Assembly: GCF_000297435.1 (NCBI RefSeq)
Contig: NZ_CAIP01000222.1
Location: 1 to 25,439 of the forward strand
Direction of reading: 5' to 3'
DNA from: Microcystis sp. T1-4
Lineage (GTDB): Bacteria > Cyanobacteriota > Cyanobacteriia > Cyanobacteriales > Microcystaceae
DNA length: 25,439 bases
Below the pieces are notes generated by a model, which saw nothing but the letters and a program-made list of their open reading frames with translations, was not told the DNA's origin and made no database searches. The translations under genes were made by a program, and so were the position numbers. Shown here piece after piece: positions 7,575-14,284 of the stretch (the first letter of the stretch is position 1; every line of letters starts with the position of its first letter).

Positions 7575-9735
7575 AAAACCAATCATCATCGTCATCATCC
7601 CAGTTATTTTGGGTGGGGATATTGCGGGAACGATTGCCGCTGCTGCGGTTACTTTTACTATTGTTATAACTTTTTTCCTCCGAACGGGGGGGACTTTGCC
7701 AATCGCTATCGCGGCCATTGTAGTAATTGTCCTGATTGCGGGGGCGATAACTATCTTGATTAGCCGAATAATTGGGTCGATAATCACTTTGATAACCCGG
7801 TGTAGTGGGACGATAATCCTGACGATAACGATCGCGACGCGGTTCGGAGGGAAGATCATCTTCCTTATCTCCAGTAAAAGTCTTGCGAATAGCGCTAAAA
7901 AAGCCCTCGTCTTCCTCGTCGTATTGTAGCCGTACCTCGCGATTTAATTCATAGATAACATCCTGTAGGTCCGCCTGGGCGCGATCGAGGCGACGGTCAT
8001 CATTTTTCTCCAAAGCGTCGATAATTTCCGTACTCAAAGACTCAATTTGACGACGATAGGAACGGGTGAACTCATTACCAAAATCGAGAGTAACATCTTT
8101 TAAGCGTCGTTGGGCTTGATCCACCAGAGAGCGGGCGCGATTGCGTTTATCGACCTTTTCGCGACGGGTACGATCTGCTTCGGCAAATCGGGCAGCATCG
8201 CCGATCATGCGGTTAATTTCCCCTTCGCTGAGGGTAGAAGCGCCTTGAATGGTGACACTTTGCTCCCGTCCGGTCATTTTATCCCTAGCGGTGACTTGTA
8301 GAATGCCGTTAGCATCGATATCGAGGGACACCTGCACTTGGGGAATACCCCGGGGTGCGGGGGGGATACCGGTTAATTTAAAACGTCCCAGGGATTTATT
8401 ATCGCTGGCCATTTCCCTTTCCCCCTGCAAAACGTGAATTTCCACCACAGTTTGATTATTTTCGGAAGTGGAAAAAAGGTCAGATCTGCGGACGGGAATA
8501 GTGGTATTGCGGGGGATTAACTTTTTCATCACACCGCCGATGGTTTCTAAACCCAAGGATAAAGGGGTCACATCGAGGAGCAGCACGTCTTTGACCTCGC
8601 CGCCCAAAATTCCCGCTTGAATAGCCGCCCCGACCGCTACAACCTCATCAGGGTTAACATTTTGATTGGGTTCCCTATCGATAAAACTCCGCACCAAATC
8701 CTTCACCACCGGCATCCGCGTGCCGCCGCCCACCAGTACCACTTCGTCTAGTTGGACGGGGGACAAACCGGCATCGGAAAGGGCCCGTTTGAGAGGACGA
8801 CGGAGACGACTGATTAAATCGCCACATAATTCCTCAAATTGGGCCCGACTCAGGCGAGTTTCGATGTGTTTGGGCCCGTCTTCCGTGGCGATGATAAAGG
8901 GTAGATTAATATCGGTGACACTGACCCCAGACAGTTCAATTTTGGCTTTTTCTGCCGCTTCTGTCAGTCTTTGTAGTGCTTGCCGGTCTTGGCGCAGCTC
9001 CACGCCTTCCTGTTCCAAAAATTGATTGGCTAACCAATCGACGATTCTTTTATCGAAATCATTACCGCCTAATTGGGTGTCGCCACTGGTGGCCTTCACC
9101 TCAAAAACGCCGTCCCCCACTTCCAGGATAGAAACATCAAAAGTACCGCCCCCCAGGTCAAAAACGAGGATTTTCTTGCTTTCCTGTTCATCGAGACCGT
9201 AGGCAAGGGCAGCGGCGGTGGGTTCGTTGAGAATCCGCAGCACTTCTAACCCGGCGATTCGGCCGGCATCCCGGGTGGCTTGACGTTGGGAGTCGTTAAA
9301 ATAGGCGGGGACAGTGATGACGGCCCCGGTGACTTCTTCCCCTAGATAACGGCTGGCTTCTTCGGCTAATCGGCGTAAAATTAGGGCGGAAATTTCTTCG
9401 GGGGCGAATTCTTTTTGCAGACGGGGGCATTTAATTTTGATACTGCCCATCTCATCCCGGCGGATGGTGTAGGGGACGCGCTTCGATTCGGGGTTTAATT
9501 CCGAGTAGCGACGACCTATGTAGCGTTTGACTCCATAGTAGGTGTTCTGGGGATTGAGTACCCCTTGTCGCCGGGCCATTTGACCGACCACTAACTCCCC
9601 ATCTTTATTAAAACCGACCACAGAAGGGGTGGTTCTCATGCCTTCCGAGTTGGCGATGACCACCGGCTTTCCGCCTTCCATCACGGCGACGACGGAGTTA
9701 GTTGTCCCTAGATCAATGCCTACTACTCTACCCAT
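7573..9735 (-). CDS. dnaK3: DnaK3-type Hsp70 chaperone with disordered C-terminal tail
   Basis: A 720-residue Hsp70. The ATPase domain starts GRVVGIDLGTTNSVVAV and has EPTAAALAYG, VFDLGGGTFDVS and VLVGGGTRMP; the substrate-binding domain holds DVTPLSLGLET and ARDKMTGREQS; a helical lid follows to about residue 610. Unlike housekeeping DnaK2, which ends near 635 residues, it continues with about 100 low-complexity residues rich in Arg, Asn, Ser, Asp, Tyr and Gln and ends NNWDDDDDDWF. This extension and the adjacent dnaJ match DnaK3, reported as thylakoid-membrane-associated in Synechococcus and Synechocystis. The start ATG at 9735 fits the family. A likely operon with dnaJ is split by repeats. 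No CIRCE operator was seen upstream; at 9820-9841 there is only a weak GACAAT-N10-ATTGTC dyad. Confidence 0.92.
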   Translation of the reverse strand: MGRVVGIDLGTTNSVVAVMEGGKPVVIANSEGMRTTPSVVGFNKDGELVVGQMARRQGVLNPQNTYYGVKRYIGRRYSELNPESKRVPYTIRRDEMGSIKIKCPRLQKEFAPEEISALILRRLAEEASRYLGEEVTGAVITVPAYFNDSQRQATRDAGRIAGLEVLRILNEPTAAALAYGLDEQESKKILVFDLGGGTFDVSILEVGDGVFEVKATSGDTQLGGNDFDKRIVDWLANQFLEQEGVELRQDRQALQRLTEAAEKAKIELSGVSVTDINLPFIIATEDGPKHIETRLSRAQFEELCGDLISRLRRPLKRALSDAGLSPVQLDEVVLVGGGTRMPVVKDLVRSFIDREPNQNVNPDEVVAVGAAIQAGILGGEVKDVLLLDVTPLSLGLETIGGVMKKLIPRNTTIPVRRSDLFSTSENNQTVVEIHVLQGEREMASDNKSLGRFKLTGIPPAPRGIPQVQVSLDIDANGILQVTARDKMTGREQSVTIQGASTLSEGEINRMIGDAARFAEADRTRREKVDKRNRARSLVDQAQRRLKDVTLDFGNEFTRSYRRQIESLSTEIIDALEKNDDRRLDRAQADLQDVIYELNREVRLQYDEEDEGFFSAIRKTFTGDKEDDLPSEPRRDRYRQDYRPTTPGYQSDYRPNYSANQDSYRPRNQDNYYNGRDSDWQSPPRSEEKSYNNSKSNRSSGNRSRNIPTQNNWDDDDDDWF

Positions 9736-9819
9736 GCTTGTTTTTGTCTCCCCCTAGATTTCGATAACTTCGGGACTTTTACCTTCGATCGATAGTTTAA
9801 ATCGCTTAATGCTTGTTGA

Positions 9820-9841
9820 CAATATTGTATCGAATTGTCTT
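9820..9841. promoter_or_regulatory. Dyad upstream of dnaK3
   Basis: GACAAT and ATTGTC form a 6-bp inverted repeat around 10 bp, with the perfect 10-bp palindrome ACAATATTGT inside its left half. It lies about 85-105 bp before the dnaK3 ATG, a sensible place for an operator or promoter (minus strand reads GATACAAT within it, a possible -10 element). It is not CIRCE. I infer only that it could be regulatory. Confidence 0.25.
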
Positions 9842-9966
9842 AGGTTCTCGCTCTCCCTTGGGGCAATTGAGGGTGTGATTACCGAAGTGGTCTTTTAGCG
9901 ACTCTGGCGATCGAGCTTGGGGGGTTTTAAATAGGGTCTGCGGCAAAAAGTTTTTCCTGGGGGCAG

Positions 9967-10058
9967 AGTGTGGGGTGTAGGGTGTGGGGTGTGGGGTGTG
10001 GGGTGTGGGGTGTGGGGAGTTTTCTCAGTGAACTGATAACTGATAACTGATAACTGAT
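9967..10058. repeat. Composite STRR: GGGGTGT block then ACTGATA block
   Basis: About seven 7-bp units of GGGGTGT (one AGGGTGT) occupy 9967-10018 and, after a short spacer, four units of ACTGATA fill about 10030-10058. The second block encodes the last residues of the pseudouridine synthase on the minus strand. The rest of the dnaK3 upstream gap (9736-9966) shows no gene. Confidence 0.85.
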
Positions 10059-10936
10059 TCCAGCGGCGGCTGACAGGAAATAGAGATTCTTTCCCCTGTA
10101 CTGGGATGATTGAAAAGGATTTGATTAGCATGGAGATAATAACCACAATCTCCCGGGACTGCATCCGGTCGCGGTAATCCCCCCGGACCATACAAGGGAT
10201 CACCGATTAAGGGATAGCCAAAAAAGGCCAGATGAATGCGAATTTGATGGGGTCTGCCCGTAAAAATTTGTACTTCTAATAGGGTACTATCGGGATGTTT
10301 TTTTAAGACTCGACCATCACTGCGGGCCGATAACCCATCTGTGAGCGCACCGTAAACGTAGCCTAAAATGGGATGGGCGATTTGACCGATCGCTTGATTA
10401 ATACTAAAATTATCCGGTATGTCGCCCCGACCCACTAAAGCTCGATATATTTTGGTAATTTTCCCCTCTCGCATCTGTTGACTCAATTTAGCTCTAGCGG
10501 GCTTTGATTTCGCCATTAAGACTATGCCGGAAGTGCCGCGACCAAGACGATGAATTGGATAGGGAGTGACCTCGGCATAATGCTGATGTACCAAATGGAT
10601 AAGAGTATGTTCGAGAAATCCACCCCCCGCTAACACGGGTAATCCCGAAGGTTTCGCCACCACTAACACCTCGGCATCCTCGTAGAGTACCTCAAAAAAG
10701 AGCGGTACATCCGGTTCTGTCCAAGGCGGGCGCTGATAGCTCAATTGCTGCCCGATTTCTAAGACTGTATCGGGACTAGCGGGACGACCGTTGACGAGAA
10801 TTGCTGCTGATAAAATGCGATCGAGCCATTCTTCTGGGCTAGAATGGGGATATTTGCCCGCATAGTAGGCTAATAAGCTTAATCCTGCCTGATTTTTGCT
10901 AATTTTATCTCGATAAATCCAACCTTGATTGGCCAT
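10025..10936 (-). CDS. RluA-family pseudouridine synthase with Gly in place of catalytic Asp
   Basis: A 303-residue protein: an S4-like RNA-binding region (residues about 17-70, with GRPASPDTVLEIGQQLSY), then the RluA/RluD-type catalytic domain (EDAEVLVVAKPSGLPV, the active-site motif at 129-137, KIYRALV, TGRPHQIRIHL, GDPLYG). It should convert specific uridines in rRNA or tRNA to pseudouridine. The motif reads HRLGRGTSG, whereas the family norm is HRLDxxTSG with Asp as nucleophile; the codon is GGT at 10541-10543. I recall that the PROSITE Rlu signature allows Gly here and that plant and cyanobacterial homologues share it, so this may be a subfamily trait. The last 10 residues (VISYQLSVH) come from tandem repeats, and the ATG touches a repeat array. 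Target RNA unknown. Confidence 0.85.
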   Translation of the reverse strand: MANQGWIYRDKISKNQAGLSLLAYYAGKYPHSSPEEWLDRILSAAILVNGRPASPDTVLEIGQQLSYQRPPWTEPDVPLFFEVLYEDAEVLVVAKPSGLPVLAGGGFLEHTLIHLVHQHYAEVTPYPIHRLGRGTSGIVLMAKSKPARAKLSQQMREGKITKIYRALVGRGDIPDNFSINQAIGQIAHPILGYVYGALTDGLSARSDGRVLKKHPDSTLLEVQIFTGRPHQIRIHLAFFGYPLIGDPLYGPGGLPRPDAVPGDCGYYLHANQILFNHPSTGERISISCQPPLESVISYQLSVH

Positions 10937-11041
10937 TGGGGAAGTGGGGTAGTGGGGAAGTGGGGTGTGGGGTGTAGGGTGTGGGGTGTGGGGTGTAGGG
11001 TGTGGGGTGTGGGGTGTAGGGTGTGGGGTGTGGGGTGTAGG
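10937..11041. repeat. GGGGTGT tandem array with 21-bp higher-order period
   Basis: After leading GGGGAAGT/GGGGTAGT units, the array settles into a strict triplet of heptamers: GGGGTGT, GGGGTGT, AGGGTGT, repeated three full times and then partly. This 21-bp higher-order unit implies recent amplification of triplets. It begins at the base next to the pseudouridine synthase ATG, so the mRNA leader is C-rich repeat. The G-rich strand (plus) is G-quadruplex-prone. Confidence 0.9.
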
Positions 11042-11060
11042 AAGAATAAATAAAAATAAT

Positions 11061-11103
11061 CTCCTGACTCCTGACTCCTGACTTCTGACTCCTGACTTCT
11101 AAC
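11061..11103. repeat. CTCCTGA heptamer array
   Basis: Six units of 7 bp (CTCCTGA, with CTTCTGA and CTTCTAA variants) run through 11061-11103. This is a third heptamer family of the STRR kind, and like the ATCAGTT arrays elsewhere it is paired with a neighbouring G-rich block (10937-11041). Confidence 0.85.
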
Positions 11104-11231
11104 TCAATGTTCGACAAAGATAAGCAAAAATTATTCATTGACTCCAAAAACTTGAGAATATTTAAATTAATATTCCGCAATATTTACAAATTCTTAAAAA
11201 TTAATTGAGAAAGATTTTTATTTAACAACGA

Positions 11232-11392
11232 TGTTACAATGGTTCTAGCGATTTTACCGAATTTCATAGTGGGCTATTCTGTGCTTTTTTGGGCAGCAAA
11301 GGTTGAAACCCTTGCCACACCTAGAAGGTGATCCCAATTAAGACGGTTAAATCAGTCAATTTCACCCACAACGATGATCTTTTTTTTATGTA
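11232..11392 (+). ncRNA. Candidate structured RNA (unrecognised)
   Basis: In the 785-bp gap 10937-11721 this is the one stretch that is not tandem repeat. TACAAT (about 11235-11240) could serve as a -10 box, with no good -35. Downstream, GCAAAGG...CCCTTGC (about 11296-11316, one mismatch) and CACCT-AGA-AGGTG (about 11319-11331) form two consecutive hairpins, GTGGG near 11270 can pair with CCCAC near 11365 to close them, and a T8 run follows at about 11381-11388. No reading frame of note is present. I cannot match it to 6S RNA, SRP RNA, tmRNA, RNase P RNA or Yfr1. The strand and both ends are guesses; it could equally be a long 5' leader. Confidence 0.3.
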
Positions 11393-11460
11393 GTTTTATT
11401 GCAAAAAAAAAGTTTTTTTAGTACAAAAAGCACAAAGTATGCAGGGGTAGTTATGGCAGA

Positions 11461-11695
11461 GTGGGAAGTGGGGAAGTGGATGTGGGATGTGGGGTGTGGG
11501 GTGTGGGGTGTGGGATGTAGGGTGTGGGGTGTGGGGTGTAGGGTGTGGGGTGTGGGGTGTGGGGTGTAGGGTGTGGGATGTAGGGTGTGGGGAGACGGAG
11601 TAGGGGAGCAGGGAGAAAAAACTGATGACTGATGACTGATGACTGATTACTGATAACTGATTACTGATAACTGATTACTGATAACTGATTACTGA
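11461..11695. repeat. Composite STRR: GGGGAAGT, GGGGTGT, then ACTGATG/ACTGATA
   Basis: Units of GGGGAAGT open the array (11463-11478), followed by about 16 heptamers GGGGTGT with GGGATGT and AGGGTGT variants to about 11593, a short transition (GGGAGACGGAGTAGGGGAGCAGGGAG), and then about ten heptamers ACTGATG/ACTGATT/ACTGATA (11620-11695). The block order is the same as at 9967-10058. It ends 27 bp before the next gene. Confidence 0.88.
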
Positions 11696-11721
11696 ACCCT
11701 CATAGATTTTTACTTAACTTT

Positions 11722-12219
11722 ATGTCTTTGGTAATTTGTACAGGTTTTCATGATTCTAGATTGACCGAGAATTTTTTAGGACATCTGGGGAGCAAATCGG
11801 TCAAATTAAGTCCCTATATTATTATTTCGCCGTTTGCTTGCTTAAATGAAGCGTTTTCACCGGGAGAAGACCTAACCTTAATTGGATTTAGTGCGGGGGT
11901 GGTAAATGCGATCGCTTTAGCTCATTATTGGCAAGCTCAAGGGGCAAAAATTGCAGCTTTAATAGCTCTGGACGGGTGGGGAGTGCCATTAATCGGTAAT
12001 TTTCCCATTTATCGCCTGAGTCACGATTATTTTACCCATTGGAGTTCCTGTTTACTGGGTAGCGGTCAAGAAAATTTTTATGCAGATCCACCTGTAGATC
12101 ATCTTAGCCTCTGGTCGTCCCCCGATCGAGTTACCGGTTGGTCTGTCAATGGTAATTTTGTCCAGCGGACCACAGCGTTAACTTTTTTATCTCAAATCGG
12201 TCGGGCGAGAATCAATTAA
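11722..12219 (+). CDS. Small alpha/beta-hydrolase-like protein
   Basis: A 165-residue protein without a named family that I can give. It shows a hydrolase-like order: an N-terminal strand SLVICTGFHDSR, the nucleophile elbow LIGFSAGVVNAI (GFSAG at 55-59, Ser57), a strand ALIALDGWGVP with Asp84, and DHLSLW with His127, which together could make a Ser-Asp-His triad. At 165 residues it lacks most of a cap and is short for the fold, so it may be a minimal member or a degenerate one. The ATG at 11722 is preceded by an AT-rich 27-bp stretch and the repeat array, with no clear Shine-Dalgarno. The response regulator follows 55 bp downstream on the same strand. Substrate unknown. Confidence 0.7.
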   Translation: MSLVICTGFHDSRLTENFLGHLGSKSVKLSPYIIISPFACLNEAFSPGEDLTLIGFSAGVVNAIALAHYWQAQGAKIAALIALDGWGVPLIGNFPIYRLSHDYFTHWSSCLLGSGQENFYADPPVDHLSLWSSPDRVTGWSVNGNFVQRTTALTFLSQIGRARIN

Positions 12220-12274
12220 GTATAATTAGCTAGTCCCCTCCCCATCTTTCCTATTTCTTTACCGCTGCCGACTC

Positions 12275-12964
12275 ATGAGTACATCCGTCCCAAGTTCTTC
12301 GATTCTCTTGGTGGGAATTGAGGAGAATATGGCTAAACTAGCTAGTGGAGACTTGAAAGAAGCAGGTTATCGCCCCCTGATTGTGCCTAGCCTTGATATA
12401 GCTTTCCCAGAAGTGGAAAGTTGGCAGCCAGCGATGATTATACTCGATCGCTGCCTGGCGGCGGAGGCTGGTGTGAATTTTTGTCGTCGTTTACGTTCTC
12501 AGGGAAGTCGAGTTTATATTATTTTGTTAGTATCTCAAGAAACCCTAGAAGAACGTCTCGCCTGTTTGGAAGCGGGAGCCGACGATTATTTTCTCAAACC
12601 CTATAATTCGCAATCTTTTGTCAAATTAATCCGTTTTTATCTGCAGCCTCTGGAAACTATCCCCGAACAATTGCGCTTCGGTGACTTAGTATTAGATTTA
12701 GCCAGTCGTCGTCTCTCCTATAAAAACAAAAATATTGAGTTGACGATGAAAGAATTTGAACTGCTGCGCTACCTAATGATTCACCCGAAGGAAGTATTAT
12801 CAAGGGAGCAAATTCTCGAAAATGTCTGGGGAGACGAATTTCAAGGAGAATCAAACGTTATTGAGGTGTATATTCGCTATTTACGCCTGAAGATGGAGGC
12901 TGGTGGTCAAAAACGCCTCATTCATACCGTGCGTGGTGTGGGCTACGTTTTACGGGAATCTTAA
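12275..12964 (+). CDS. OmpR/PhoB-family response regulator with atypical receiver
   Basis: A 229-residue DNA-binding response regulator. The receiver domain covers residues about 9-120 and the winged-helix output domain about 132-228 (RFGDLVLDLASRRL, LTMKEFELLRYLMIHPKEVLSR, the recognition helix region NVIEVYIRYLRLKM, and the wing end HTVRGVGYVLR). In the receiver the phosphoacceptor-position Asp58 (IILDRC) and Lys108 (FLKPY) are present, but the acidic pair after strand 1 is absent: ILLVGIEEN stands where ILLVEDE is usual. That predicts poor Mg2+ binding and perhaps phosphorylation-independent control, as published for cyanobacterial NblR; orthology to NblR is only a guess. No histidine kinase gene is adjacent. 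The stop codon is directly followed by a repeat array. Confidence 0.9.
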   Translation: MSTSVPSSSILLVGIEENMAKLASGDLKEAGYRPLIVPSLDIAFPEVESWQPAMIILDRCLAAEAGVNFCRRLRSQGSRVYIILLVSQETLEERLACLEAGADDYFLKPYNSQSFVKLIRFYLQPLETIPEQLRFGDLVLDLASRRLSYKNKNIELTMKEFELLRYLMIHPKEVLSREQILENVWGDEFQGESNVIEVYIRYLRLKMEAGGQKRLIHTVRGVGYVLRES

Positions 12965-13104
12965 CAGTAATCAGTAATCAGTGATCAGTGATCAGTGATC
13001 AGTAGATTGCTTTTATTTAATCTCCCCACACCCCACACCCCACACCCCACACCCTACACCCCACACCCTACACCCCACACCCCACACCCTACACCCCAGA
13101 CCCC
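12965..13104. repeat. Composite STRR in reverse orientation: ATCAGTGA then CCCCACA
   Basis: CAGTAAT/CAGTGAT heptamers start at the base after the response regulator stop (12965-13004); after an 18-bp spacer, about eleven heptamers CCCCACA (some CCCTACA) run from 13023 to about 13104. Read on the minus strand this is GGGGTGT units then ACTGATT units, the same order as in the other two composite arrays. It lies between two genes that converge. Confidence 0.88.
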
Positions 13105-13124
13105 GCCACCCTAGTCAAGTTCTG

Positions 13125-13922
13125 CTATTCGATCTCGATGGAGTTGGGGGAATCTAGAGGAGGGGTGGAACCCCCCGGGGTGATAGTTTGACGGTATTGA
13201 CGATAAAGACGATCGCGCCAAGCAAAAAAGCCCTCGTAGGCGCTATTATCGGCTAACCCTGGAATCCCCTTGCCTTGCAATTCCCTGGGTAAGTGGAGAT
13301 AGGAACCCTGGGGAAACTGAAGCAGTACACTTAATCCCGCCACGGCCAAATCGGCTAAACTGGGCTGATCCCCGACTAAATAGGGACGATTGGTTAAAAT
13401 GAGGTTCAAAGCCTCTAAATCCTGTTGTAGCCCCTTTTTTGCGGTATTGATAGCATCTTTTCCCAGACCTACACCCGTTCCCAAAATATCAATTAATTCC
13501 CCCGGCATAGAACCCAGCAACAAGCGCATCAAATCGGGAGTTTCCTGGGGTAAAAAAGCGGTACGAAAGTTTTTATTTTGGGCAAAAGCGCCGAGAAAAG
13601 CGGTTCTTCCCTTTAATCCGAGGGATTCATCGGCCCATTCTTCGATTAATAAACATTGACCCCGTTGTAGGGGGTCTGTGGGGATAATTGGTTTTTCGGG
13701 ATACTTGCGATCGAGATAAAAAGCAATCTCCGTCGAGTCAGCGATATAGGTATCACCATCCTTGAGGACGGGGACCTGGCGCTGTCCGGAAAGACGGAAT
13801 AATTCCAATTGTCCCACCCCTGGCACCACGTCCTTTTTTTTATAGGCAAGTCCCTTATAGTCGAGAATGAGACGGACTTTCTCACAATAGGCAGATAATT
13901 CAAATTGGTAGAGTTCTAGCAT
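13125..13922 (-). CDS. Glutathione S-transferase family protein
   Basis: A 265-residue GST-fold protein. The N-terminal thioredoxin-like domain (residues 1-78) has ELYQFELSAYCEKVR with Cys13 in the position used by omega/beta-like or glutaredoxin-like members, the cis-proline loop QVPVL and the glutathione gamma-glutamyl contact ADSTEIAFYL. The all-helical C-terminal domain includes NRPYLVGDQPSLADLAVAG, the conserved N-capping box region. The usual role is glutathione conjugation or thiol transfer; the substrate cannot be told. It is longer than typical (about 200-220) because of an insert around residues 105-165 and a Pro-rich end. It converges with the response regulator across the repeat array. 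The start at 13922 gives a canonical N-terminus. Confidence 0.87.
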   Translation of the reverse strand: MLELYQFELSAYCEKVRLILDYKGLAYKKKDVVPGVGQLELFRLSGQRQVPVLKDGDTYIADSTEIAFYLDRKYPEKPIIPTDPLQRGQCLLIEEWADESLGLKGRTAFLGAFAQNKNFRTAFLPQETPDLMRLLLGSMPGELIDILGTGVGLGKDAINTAKKGLQQDLEALNLILTNRPYLVGDQPSLADLAVAGLSVLLQFPQGSYLHLPRELQGKGIPGLADNSAYEGFFAWRDRLYRQYRQTITPGGSTPPLDSPNSIEIE

Positions 13923-14133
13923 GGGATGATATGGCCTCTCGATAAATCAGTTTCTCCCCGATTACTCTAACCCTATCGGGCATCAATTGCCTAAACTTAA
14001 AGACTTTACTCCGATTTTATCCGAACACTTGTACTAAAAACGAGCCAGACGAAAAAATAATCTTTTGCTAATTTTAGGAATTAGGCTTGGTACTCTTAGA
14101 GAAGATAGACTAGATCCAGCAACCTGAACTAAA

Positions 14134-14280
14134 TAGTGCCACGCTTTTAGGCTAGGATATTTTCAGGCACTAAAGGCTAAGAATAACTTATATATTCTGG
14201 CAAGCGGACTAGCGAGAGACCAATAGCATACCGCTATAGTAGAGGTGTGCGAGAGCTGGCTCCTTTCTCGGATCAGAGGT
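14134..14280 (+). promoter_or_regulatory. Hairpin-containing 5' region with Shine-Dalgarno
   Basis: The 362-bp gap before the next gene holds a 7-bp inverted repeat TAGTGCC (14134-14140)/GGCACTA (14166-14172), a small TAGC/GCTA stem near 14226, and CGAGA/TCTCG flanking GCTGGCTCCTT near 14250-14270. It ends with AGAGG (14275-14279), a credible ribosome-binding site 5 nt before the ATG at 14285 and the clearest one that I noticed in the window. The region may be a structured leader. The distal part (13923-14133) shows nothing I can name. Confidence 0.35.
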
Positions 14281-14284
14281 TACT

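Noticed and set aside
7566..7929. Hydrophobic and Ile-rich reading frames over the dnaK3 C-terminus (both strands)
   Set aside because: These are out-of-frame readings of the low-complexity tail codons; the DnaK3 frame is clearly the coding one.
9736..9966. CIRCE heat-shock operator upstream of dnaK3
   Set aside because: TTAGCACTC-N9-GAGTGCTAA was looked for and not found; only a different weak dyad is present.
9895..10203. 102-codon minus-strand reading frame with HTPHPTP repeats
   Set aside because: It lies in another frame over the pseudouridine synthase end and the GGGGTGT array.
10905..11180. 91-codon minus-strand reading frame with YTPHPTP repeats
   Set aside because: The protein is only the translation of the 21-bp and heptamer arrays and overlaps the start of the pseudouridine synthase.
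11232..11392. Match to 6S RNA, SRP RNA, RNase P RNA, tmRNA or Yfr1
   Set aside because: None of the signature sequences I know for these RNAs could be found in the stretch.
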